Shown here piece by piece: positions 1 through 4,816 of a stretch of 7,405 bases of DNA. The position numbers and the translations under genes were made by a program. The DNA lies in contig DAOUVM010000116.1 of assembly GCA_030667645.1 (NCBI GenBank), forward strand, positions 1 through 7,405, written 5' to 3'. A model generated the notes under the pieces. It saw only the letters and a program-made list of their open reading frames with translations. It had not been told where the DNA came from and made no database searches. Each line of letters opens with the position of its first letter. Position 1 is the stretch's first letter. Origin of the DNA: Ardenticatenales bacterium (GTDB lineage Bacteria > Chloroflexota > Anaerolineae > Promineifilales > UBA4811).

Positions 1-563
1 AAAAGTTCCCCCTTGCCCCGCAGGCAATCACGCAACTTGGCCCGCGCCCGGCTCAGGCGCGACTTGACAGTGCCCAGAGATACGCCCACGATCGCTGCAA
101 TCTCATCATAGGTGTATCCTTGCACATCACACAGCACGGCCGCAATCCGCTGATCGTCCGGAAGCGCCGAGATACACTGCTGAATGGCATCGGCCAGCTC
201 TCCTCGTTGCACGCGAGCCTCGGGGCCCTCTACCTTGCTGTGCAACGATGGTGTGGGATCCTCATCCAGAACATGCAAAGCCTCCAACGAGGTCTGGGGC
301 CGGCGCTTGTGGCGACGTAGTTCATCGTAGCAGGCATTGGAAACAATCCGCAAAAGCCATGCCTTGAATGAGCCCCCCCGGAAACGACGGATATTGCGAT
401 GGGCCGAGATGAACGCATTCTGGGACATGTCGGCGGCCGAGTCTCCCTCGCCCATCACCCGGTAGGCCAGGTTATAGACCTGCGACTGGTAATTCAACAC
501 CAGCGTGTTGAATGCCTGCAAATCGCCCCGCTGGGCATCTTTGATGAGCGCAGATTCGTTCAT
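1..563 (-). CDS. ECF-family RNA polymerase sigma factor (C-terminus cut by window edge)
   Basis: Minus-strand frame from ATG at 563-561 stays open for 187 codons to the window edge. It encodes an extracytoplasmic-function sigma factor, which directs core RNA polymerase to a small promoter set. Region 2 spans about residues 22-88: a QSQVYNLAYRVMG helix, the D-x-x-Q core-binding signature (D45-M-S-Q48), then a SFKAWLLRIVSNACYDELRRH-type -10 recognition segment. A variable linker (about 90-128) follows. Region 4 is at about 132-180, with LPDDQR at 134-139 and the helix-turn-helix YTYDEIAAIVGVSLGTVKSRL. ECF sigmas are usually 170-200 residues, so only a short tail is missing. The start is the first ATG before region 2; no Shine-Dalgarno is visible. 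Any anti-sigma partner would lie downstream, left of the window. The gene diverges from the tRNA-Leu. The ECF subgroup cannot be decided here. Confidence 0.93.
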   Translation of the reverse strand, partial: MNESALIKDAQRGDLQAFNTLVLNYQSQVYNLAYRVMGEGDSAADMSQNAFISAHRNIRRFRGGSFKAWLLRIVSNACYDELRRHKRRPQTSLEALHVLDEDPTPSLHSKVEGPEARVQRGELADAIQQCISALPDDQRIAAVLCDVQGYTYDEIAAIVGVSLGTVKSRLSRARAKLRDCLRGKGEL

Positions 564-571
564 GCGGCAGG

Positions 572-600
572 TTGACCGGAAACCGATTCTCGCCTATACT
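572..600 (+). promoter_or_regulatory. Sigma70-type promoter of tRNA-Leu
   Basis: TTGACC at 572-577 and TATACT at 595-600 are separated by exactly 17 bp. A start about 6-8 bp after the -10 falls at roughly 606-608, just before the mature tRNA 5' end at 610. The -35 element lies only 9 bp from the start codon of the divergent sigma-factor gene, inside its leader. This is a match by eye to the consensus, not a measured start. Confidence 0.75.
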
Positions 601-609
601 ACTGGCTAG

Positions 610-692
610 GCCGAAGTGGCGAAACTGGCAGACGCGCACGACTCAAACTCGTGTGAGCTTAGCTCATGTGGGTTCGATTCCCACCTTCGGCA
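610..692 (+). tRNA. tRNA-Leu (anticodon CAA)
   Basis: This is an 83-nt class II tRNA. The acceptor stem GCCGAAG (610-616) pairs perfectly with CTTCGGC (685-691), with discriminator A692. The D-arm region has the usual leucine form (TGGCGAAACTGGCAGACGC). The anticodon stem CACGA/TCGTG (637-641/649-653) encloses the loop CTCAAAC, giving anticodon CAA at 644-646, which reads UUG codons. The long variable arm TGAGC-TTA-GCTCA (654-666) is typical of Leu. The T arm is GTGGG-TTCGATT-CCCAC (668-684). The 3' CCA is not encoded (TCT follows), so it must be added by a CCA-adding enzyme. Confidence 0.97.
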
Positions 693-739
693 TCTGAGCC
701 GGATTATAAATCGGCACAGACAAAGGAGCAAGTGGCCTT

Positions 740-770
740 GGGGCGGTCTTCCCGCTGAAGACGCCCCTTT
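740..770 (+). terminator. Probable intrinsic terminator after tRNA-Leu
   Basis: GGGGC (740-744) plus GTCTTC (746-751) pair with GAAGAC (757-762) plus GCCCC (763-767). This gives an 11-bp stem with a one-base bulge (G745) and a CCGCT loop, followed by TTTGCTTT. The stem is strong and the U-tract modest. It separates the tRNA transcript from the gene starting at 785. Confidence 0.65.
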
Positions 771-784
771 GCTTTACACCTTCA

Positions 785-1153
785 GTGAAGAGAATTCTGC
801 TGGCGCTGATCGGCTTGGCCGCAGGGGCGGGGATTGGGCTGCTCCTGGGCTGGAATGTATGGCCGGTTGAGTATTACGATACTGAGATCCCTGCTCTGCA
901 CTCGACATACAAGGCCGAGTACGCAGTGATGGTGGGGGCTGCTTACCAAATGGATGGGGACTGGGAACAAGCAGCAGATAGGCTGGCCGCACTGGAAGAG
1001 ACCGATATTGGCGCTTGGCTGCGCGATCTGATCCACGAATCCATCGCAGCCGGTCAGGATCCGGTCAGCATCCGCTACCTGATAAGCATGGCGGACCAAC
1101 TGGGGGTCAGATCCGACATCATGGAGCCCTTTGCCGAAGAGGATGACGGGTGA
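785..1153 (+). CDS. Small membrane-anchored protein of unknown function (Chloroflexota-type, paralogue of the next gene)
   Basis: 122 residues from GTG at 785. Lys-Arg at residues 2-3 precedes a Gly/Ala/Leu-rich membrane segment (about 4-24), which acts as an uncleaved anchor or signal segment. The soluble part carries W26-P-V-E-Y-Y-D-T33 and then a helical region, EYAVMVGAAYQMDGDWEQAADRL at about 45-67, that resembles one TPR-like helix pair. The acidic tail EEDDG ends the protein. The next gene encodes a clear paralogue over residues 1-120 or so. The stop TGA overlaps the next start by 4 bp, so the two are translationally coupled. No Shine-Dalgarno precedes the GTG, and the upstream 16 bp are the tRNA terminator tail. 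I infer a cell-envelope location with the soluble part outside. Biochemical function is unknown. Confidence 0.8.
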   Translation: MKRILLALIGLAAGAGIGLLLGWNVWPVEYYDTEIPALHSTYKAEYAVMVGAAYQMDGDWEQAADRLAALEETDIGAWLRDLIHESIAAGQDPVSIRYLISMADQLGVRSDIMEPFAEEDDG

Positions 1154-2004
1154 AAAGGCTGCTCCGTTGTCTTTTTCCCATCCTGTCAGGCCTGGCGCTG
1201 GGAATCGTCGCCGGGCTCGTCTACACCTGGCTCATCGAGCCGGTCCAGTACACTAACACGGCGCCAGACCGGCTGCGTGCTGACGCCAAGAGAGAGTACC
1301 TTCTGCTCATCTCCAAAGCCTATGCGGCCAGTGACGATTGGACGGTAGCCCTGGAACGACTTGCCGGACTCAAAGACCCCGACATCGCCGCTACTACTCT
1401 CGAATTGGCCAAGCAGGCAATCGAACAGGGCAAATCGGTCAGCACCATCCGACACCTTGCGATAGTCGCCAGCCGGCTGGGGGCCAGCAGCCCGGTCGTT
1501 GCTCAATTCTTGCCTGGCCAGCCTCCACCGCCACCCGCTATTCCGGCGAGCATTCTGCCTACGGTCCCACCCACCGCACTCCCCTCACCCACAGCAACCT
1601 CTACTCCTGCACCGACCGCATTTCCTACTCTTTCCCCTCAACCTACTCCCACCCCGCGCCTGGTCTTTCGGTTGTCGTCCAGGCAGTCTATCTGCGACAC
1701 GGACCGGGCGGAACCGTTACTCCAGGTCCTAGTCCGGAGCAGCCATGGAGAGGACGTGAGCGGCGCGGAGGTAGCCGTCACCTGGGAAGCGGGTTCAATC
1801 CATTTGATGACCGGCTTTAAACCCGAGTTGGGACGCGGCTACACCGATATGGTTATGGAACCAGGCGTCTCCTACACTGTGTTTCTCACCGCGGGGAGTG
1901 AACAGGTCGGCGGTATTCAGGCCACGCCCTGCAGGAGCAGCGCCGGTCAGCGCCTGCTTTCTACTCGCCTCGTATTCAAGGAGAGCGAGCCCTCCTCCCC
2001 CTAG
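1150..2004 (+). CDS. Membrane-anchored protein with Pro/Thr-rich stalk and C-terminal beta domain, unknown function
   Basis: 284 residues from GTG at 1150, which overlaps the upstream TGA (GTGA, 4 bp). Residues 1-120 parallel the upstream protein: a positive N-terminus, a membrane segment (about 7-29), P31-V-Q-Y-T-N-T37, then a helical TPR-like part with DDWTVALERLAGLKDPDIA. Residues about 123-170 are a Pro/Thr/Ser-rich stalk such as spans cell walls or surface layers. Residues about 171-275 look beta-rich, with two cysteines (C182, C261) that may form a disulfide. They include a V-x-V-T-W-E-x-G stretch and TGFKPELGRGYTDMVMEPG, which reads like an Ig-like or carboxypeptidase-regulatory-like fold. 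I recall similar C-terminal domains in Anaerolineae surface proteins, but this is from memory and unsearched. It is probably exported and surface-exposed. Confidence 0.85.
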   Translation: MKRLLRCLFPILSGLALGIVAGLVYTWLIEPVQYTNTAPDRLRADAKREYLLLISKAYAASDDWTVALERLAGLKDPDIAATTLELAKQAIEQGKSVSTIRHLAIVASRLGASSPVVAQFLPGQPPPPPAIPASILPTVPPTALPSPTATSTPAPTAFPTLSPQPTPTPRLVFRLSSRQSICDTDRAEPLLQVLVRSSHGEDVSGAEVAVTWEAGSIHLMTGFKPELGRGYTDMVMEPGVSYTVFLTAGSEQVGGIQATPCRSSAGQRLLSTRLVFKESEPSSP

Positions 2005-2012
2005 CTGTCTCA

Positions 2013-2037
2013 AGTCAGCATCCCCCATGCCCTGACT
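2013..2037 (+). terminator. Weak hairpin after the two membrane-protein genes
   Basis: AGTCAG (2013-2018) and CAT (2019-2021) pair with ATG (2027-2029) and CTGACT (2032-2037) around a CCCCC loop, with two unpaired C at 2030-2031. It lies 9 bp after the stop codon. No U-tract follows, so it is at best a poor intrinsic terminator or an mRNA 3' end stabiliser. Confidence 0.25.
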
Positions 2038-2127
2038 GCCGCAGGCGCAACAGGATTGCCCCGCGATCGCGCCAGTGAGACGGCGCTCCAATCCCGGTCC
2101 CCCAGATCGGGCCCGACTCGGGCGTTG

Positions 2128-2156
2128 TTGACACCGGCGCACAGCCTCCGTACAAT
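2128..2156 (+). promoter_or_regulatory. Near-consensus sigma70-type promoter upstream of the exonuclease-WYL gene
   Basis: TTGACA (2128-2133, full consensus) and TACAAT (2151-2156, five of six) are spaced by exactly 17 bp. Transcription would start near 2163 and read into the exonuclease-WYL gene. This leaves a leader of about 264 nt before ATG 2427, or 177 nt before ATG 2340. Confidence 0.7.
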
Positions 2157-2162
2157 AGGTTG

Positions 2163-2426
2163 CCCTCCAAGGAAGCCCGCGGATCCGGTAGCCGGGGACG
2201 GCGACATCCCATCCGTGGCTGATAGTTGGCGTGGCGGATGATTGGACCCAGAGCAAGCATCGCATGAACGAACCGGATATGCGAGCCCATCGGGCAACAT
2301 CAATGGTAACTGCCCGGCTATTCTAGCGAGCGCATCCAGATGATTGGTGCCCAGGGAATCCATCCGATCATAACTCAGAAGGGCGTGGCAAGAGTCCGAG
2401 ATACGCATCAGCAAGAACAGAGTTCA
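2163..2426 (+). other. Long 5' leader of the exonuclease-WYL gene, with competing helices
   Basis: Together with 2005-2127, this makes 422 bp without a convincing gene. GTTGCCC (2159-2165) can pair with GGGCAAC (2292-2298). The same middle strand can instead pair with TGCCC (2311-2315) or with GCCC (2285-2288), so the helices exclude one another. A short reading frame of 20 codons (ATG 2264, stop TAG 2324-2326) lies inside but has no clear ribosome site. I recognise no riboswitch, 6S, SRP, tmRNA or RNase P signature. The regulatory role is conjecture. Confidence 0.3.
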
Positions 2427-3248
2427 ATGGAACTGTCCGATCAGTTGATTGACGAGGTCCCCCTGGCGGTGCTAGACACCGAAACAACCGGGTTGGAGTC
2501 AGCCCTGGGCCATCGCACCATCGAGTTGGCGATATTGCGATTGGAGAACTGGCAGGAGGTAGGAAGCTTCAATCAATTGATCAACCCTGGCCGCACCATC
2601 CCTCCCTCGGCATCTCGCATCAACCACATACACGATGTGGATGTTGCGAATGCCCCCCCCTTTGTGGACTATGCGGATGACATAGCCGAGTTGCTACAGG
2701 GGGCGCTGGTAGTAGCCCACAATGCCACCTTTGACGCCGGGTTCATATCGGCCGAGTGGACCCTGACCGGCCGGCCGCCACTGCTCAACCAATGCGCCTG
2801 CACCCTGCTCATTGCTCGCCGCCAATTCAGCTTCTGGCGCAATAGCCTGGGCGAGGTTGCTCGCGAACTCGGGGTGCGCACCGGCCGAGCACACCGAGCG
2901 ATGAACGACACCTGGATGACCTCTCAGATTCTCCGCCGCATGCTTATAGACCTCAACCAATGGGGCATTTGCACGGTGGGGGAACTTGTGCACGCGCAAG
3001 GAGGGCCGATCCGTTTTCATCCGCCCCTTTCCATTGATCTGCCGCCACCCCTTGGCAAAGCGGTTCGGAACCGTTCCCCAATCGGCATTCGGTATCTGGA
3101 TAACAGTGGCGCCACTACCGAGCGCGTGATAGAACCCTACTATATGAGCAACCACCGGGGCGACGATTATCTGATTGCTTTTTGCCGATTGCGCAACTCA
3201 CAGCGAACCTTTCGCGTCGACCGGATACTGGGGGCTTTTCCCGCCTAG
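2427..3248 (+). CDS. DEDDh-family 3'-5' exonuclease fused to a C-terminal WYL domain
   Basis: 273 residues from ATG 2427. The N-terminal domain (about 12-172) is a DnaQ/RNase T-like exonuclease with every catalytic residue present: D17-T-E19-T-T-G (ExoI), H98-N-A-T-F-D103 (ExoII) and H156-R-A-M-N-D161 (ExoIIIepsilon, DEDDh type). Such enzymes remove nucleotides from 3' ends of DNA or RNA using two metal ions. After a linker, residues about 212-271 match a WYL domain: IRYL-D-x(n)-R-V-I-E-P-Y, then DYLIAFCRLRNSQRTFRVDRI, with D247 in place of the Trp of the W-Y-L trio. WYL domains sense nucleic acid or other ligands in several bacterial regulators and defence proteins. An in-frame ATG at 2340 would add 29 residues with no family resemblance, so 2427 is preferred; neither start has a strong ribosome site. 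A run of eight C (2653-2660) lies inside the gene. It ends tail to tail with mutY. Confidence 0.92.
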   Translation: MELSDQLIDEVPLAVLDTETTGLESALGHRTIELAILRLENWQEVGSFNQLINPGRTIPPSASRINHIHDVDVANAPPFVDYADDIAELLQGALVVAHNATFDAGFISAEWTLTGRPPLLNQCACTLLIARRQFSFWRNSLGEVARELGVRTGRAHRAMNDTWMTSQILRRMLIDLNQWGICTVGELVHAQGGPIRFHPPLSIDLPPPLGKAVRNRSPIGIRYLDNSGATTERVIEPYYMSNHRGDDYLIAFCRLRNSQRTFRVDRILGAFPA

Positions 3249-4309
3249 CTCTGGCCCAACAGCGCGGCGATGATCTTTTCGTCGGTGGCAGGGAACGGAT
3301 AGTCCTTCAATTGTTCCAGCTTTACCCATTCGAAATCCGCGACCTTGATAGCGCGCGGCCGTCCACTCTGGTAGCGACAGAGAAAGGCGTGCAGCGTAAT
3401 CCGAAAGTGGGTGTAGGCGTGTTTGATCGTAACCAGAGGCTCACCGACCTCTATCACGATATCGAGCTCCTCTCGAATCTCACGCTTGAGGCACTCTTGC
3501 AGAGATTCACCATCCTGCTGCTTCCCGCCCGGAAATTCCCATAGACCACCCAGCATGCCGGCCAGCGGACGTTGAGAAATGAGCACCTCGCCGTCGCGCC
3601 ATATCGCCCCGGCAGCGACGTCATAGTGCGGGCCACGCCTGGGCGGGGGGCGCACCGGCCGCTCCAATTGATTGCCAGCAGCGCGCGCCTCGCACAGCTC
3701 CGCAAGCGGGCACAGGTGACACCGCGGCCGGGCCGGCCGGCAAACCTTGCGCCCCAACTCCATTAACGCCTGATTGTACTCGCCTGAGCGTTCAGCCGGC
3801 GTCAACGATTCCGCCAGCGCCCATAGCCGCTTCCTGGCGGGCGCCCGTGTGACATCAGCATCCAGATCAATCATCCGGGCCAACACCCGGACAGCGTTTC
3901 CGTCCAGCACCGCTGCCCGCCGGCCAAAAGCAATGCTGGCAATCGCCCCGGCCGTGCAGGGCCCGATCCCGGGCAATGAGCACAAGGCCCGAACGTCCGA
4001 ATGGAGACGTCCTTCGAACCGCTCTACTACCTGCCGGGCTGCCCGATGCAGATTGTGCGCCCGGCGATAGTAGCCAAGGCCCACCCAAACCTTGAGCACA
4101 TCCTGTAGCGATGCGTCTGCCAGCGCTTCTACCGTGGGAAAACGGGCCATCCAACGCTCAAAAGCAGGGATGACGGTGCTCACCTGCGTCTGCTGCAGCA
4201 TCACCTCGCTCACCCAGATCGCATACGGATCGTCCGTCCTTCGCCACGGAAAGCTGTCGTGTCCCGTATCCCACCAGGCCAGCAACAAGGAAGCGGTTCT
4301 TGTCTTCAT
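3245..4309 (-). CDS. mutY: A/G-specific adenine DNA glycosylase MutY
   Basis: 354 residues from ATG at 4309-4307, the usual MutY length. MutY removes adenine mispaired with 8-oxoguanine and starts base-excision repair. Visible motifs are FPWR (20-23), catalytic E35 in S-E-V-M-L-Q-Q-T-Q-V, the helix-hairpin-helix L112-P-G-I-G-P-C-T-A-G, catalytic D136 in V-L-D-G-N, and the [4Fe-4S] cysteines C190-x6-C197-x2-C200-x5-C206. The C-terminal Nudix-like domain (about 228-350) recognises 8-oxoG. It holds WEFPGG (257-262), a box with E268, R276-E277 and E280-E281, and Y299-T-H301 at the place of the known Phe-Ser-His loop. The open frame extends 45 codons further upstream to 4444, but that part is Pro/Ser-rich, unrelated to the family, and upstream of a -10-like element, so 4309 is preferred. 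It converges with the exonuclease-WYL gene, stop codons overlapping. Confidence 0.97.
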   Translation of the reverse strand: MKTRTASLLLAWWDTGHDSFPWRRTDDPYAIWVSEVMLQQTQVSTVIPAFERWMARFPTVEALADASLQDVLKVWVGLGYYRRAHNLHRAARQVVERFEGRLHSDVRALCSLPGIGPCTAGAIASIAFGRRAAVLDGNAVRVLARMIDLDADVTRAPARKRLWALAESLTPAERSGEYNQALMELGRKVCRPARPRCHLCPLAELCEARAAGNQLERPVRPPPRRGPHYDVAAGAIWRDGEVLISQRPLAGMLGGLWEFPGGKQQDGESLQECLKREIREELDIVIEVGEPLVTIKHAYTHFRITLHAFLCRYQSGRPRAIKVADFEWVKLEQLKDYPFPATDEKIIAALLGQS

Positions 4310-4317
4310 CGCGGCCG

Positions 4318-4326
4318 ATTGTAGCA
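4318..4326 (-). promoter_or_regulatory. Extended -10 element that would give a leaderless mutY transcript
   Basis: The minus strand reads TGC-TACAAT over 4326-4318, followed by eight bases and the mutY ATG at 4309. A start 6-8 bp after the -10 would put the mRNA 5' end at or within about three bases of the start codon. No -35 hexamer is seen at the right distance. No Shine-Dalgarno precedes this ATG, which agrees with leaderless translation. Confidence 0.4.
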
Positions 4327-4386
4327 GCTTTTCAGCGACCGGCGATTCTGCACTGTCGAAAGAGGGGCGGCCGCGACGGAAGAGAT

Positions 4387-4411
4387 GGGGAGGTGACGGG
4401 ATTGGGGAGGG
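4387..4411 (+). other. G-quadruplex-forming motif
   Basis: GGGG (4387-4390), GGG (4398-4400), GGGG (4404-4407) and GGG (4409-4411) are separated by loops of 7, 3 and 1 bases, fitting the G3+N1-7 rule. The G-rich strand is the template strand for mutY. Folding in vivo is not shown. Confidence 0.5.
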
Positions 4412-4566
4412 CGGCCGGCACGTAGGAGGTGTCCCACCAATCAATTGTTTCCATTACGATTTCCGATTTTCTGATTCAATTATCGTCTCTGTTTCGGACG
4501 CCGCGTATGGGATACGGGCGAATAGCGGCCGAGGTTCGCGGCGCGCCTCGCCGCGGTCTGACTCTC

Positions 4567-4596
4567 ATTGTAGCACACAGGTTCTATCCAGGTCAA
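4567..4596 (-). promoter_or_regulatory. Distal promoter directed towards mutY
   Basis: On the minus strand TTGACC (4596-4591) and TACAAT (4572-4567) are 18 bp apart. TGC directly before TACAAT makes an extended -10. The start would be near 4560, leaving a leader of about 250 nt before the mutY ATG. It fits the consensus better than the proximal element at 4318-4326. Confidence 0.55.
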
Positions 4597-4692
4597 GCGG
4601 CACGAGGCCATGGCAGCAATTCTCAAAGTGGCGGGCTTGGGACACCCAAATCGCAGGGCCTGCCTCTGCGGAGCGTCTCGCACGCCAGATCC

Positions 4693-4736
4693 GCGGGTTT
4701 GCGCCCGTTCGTGGGCCAGAATGCCCACGGACCCGC
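4693..4736. repeat. Inverted repeat (hairpin) upstream of the Nudix gene
   Basis: CGTGGGC (4710-4716) pairs perfectly with GCCCACG (4723-4729) around the loop CAGAAT. An outer GCGGGT (4693-4698) pairs with ACCCGC (4731-4736) across an asymmetric internal loop. No U-tract follows on either side. It may be a protein-binding site or RNA structure. The rest of 4597-4781 shows nothing else I can support. Confidence 0.35.
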
Positions 4737-4782
4737 CAGACCGTGGTCCAAATTGAGAGAGGCTTTCCCTCCTCCCGTCCAC

Positions 4783-4810
4783 TTGCGTTTGCGCCCCGCC
4801 TGGATACACT
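4783..4810 (+). promoter_or_regulatory. Candidate promoter of the Nudix-GNAT-SPFH genes
   Basis: TTGCGT (4783-4788) and TACACT (4805-4810) are 16 bp apart. Only six bases separate the -10 from the GTG start at 4817, so the transcript would be leaderless or nearly so. The -35 matches only at TTG. Confidence 0.4.
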
Positions 4811-4816
4811 TGGAGT

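Larger units (their letters stand above)
4310..4566 (-). other. Possible 5' leader of mutY: hairpin, AT-rich patch, G-quadruplex motif
   Basis: This stretch holds no convincing gene. It contains a strong hairpin (4525-4554: GCGGC and GAGG pairing with CCTC and GCCGC, one bulged base, 11-base loop) near the possible 5' end. It also has an AT-rich patch (about 4436-4494) with three near-repeats, CGATTTC, CGATTTTC and TGATTC (4457-4477). A plus-strand four-tract G-run motif lies at 4387-4411. It would be transcribed as a leader only if the distal promoter at 4567-4596 is used. Confidence 0.35.

Noticed and set aside
616..870. 84-codon plus-strand reading frame starting inside the tRNA
   Set aside because: Its first 26 or so residues are just the tRNA-Leu read as protein, a well-known false gene; it then crosses the terminator and the start of the real gene at 785.
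2063..2070. GCGATCGC palindrome, also at 5521-5528 (HIP1-like, frequent in cyanobacteria)
   Set aside because: Only two copies in 7.4 kb, explainable by base composition; no other cyanobacterial sign.
2056..2241. 61-codon plus-strand frame upstream of the exonuclease gene
   Set aside because: It spans the strong promoter at 2128-2156 and has low-complexity Arg/Pro/Ser content with no ribosome site.
4310..4444. 45-codon N-terminal extension of mutY
   Set aside because: It is Pro/Ser-rich, without likeness to MutY, and the ATG at 4309 directly precedes the family core and follows a -10-like element.
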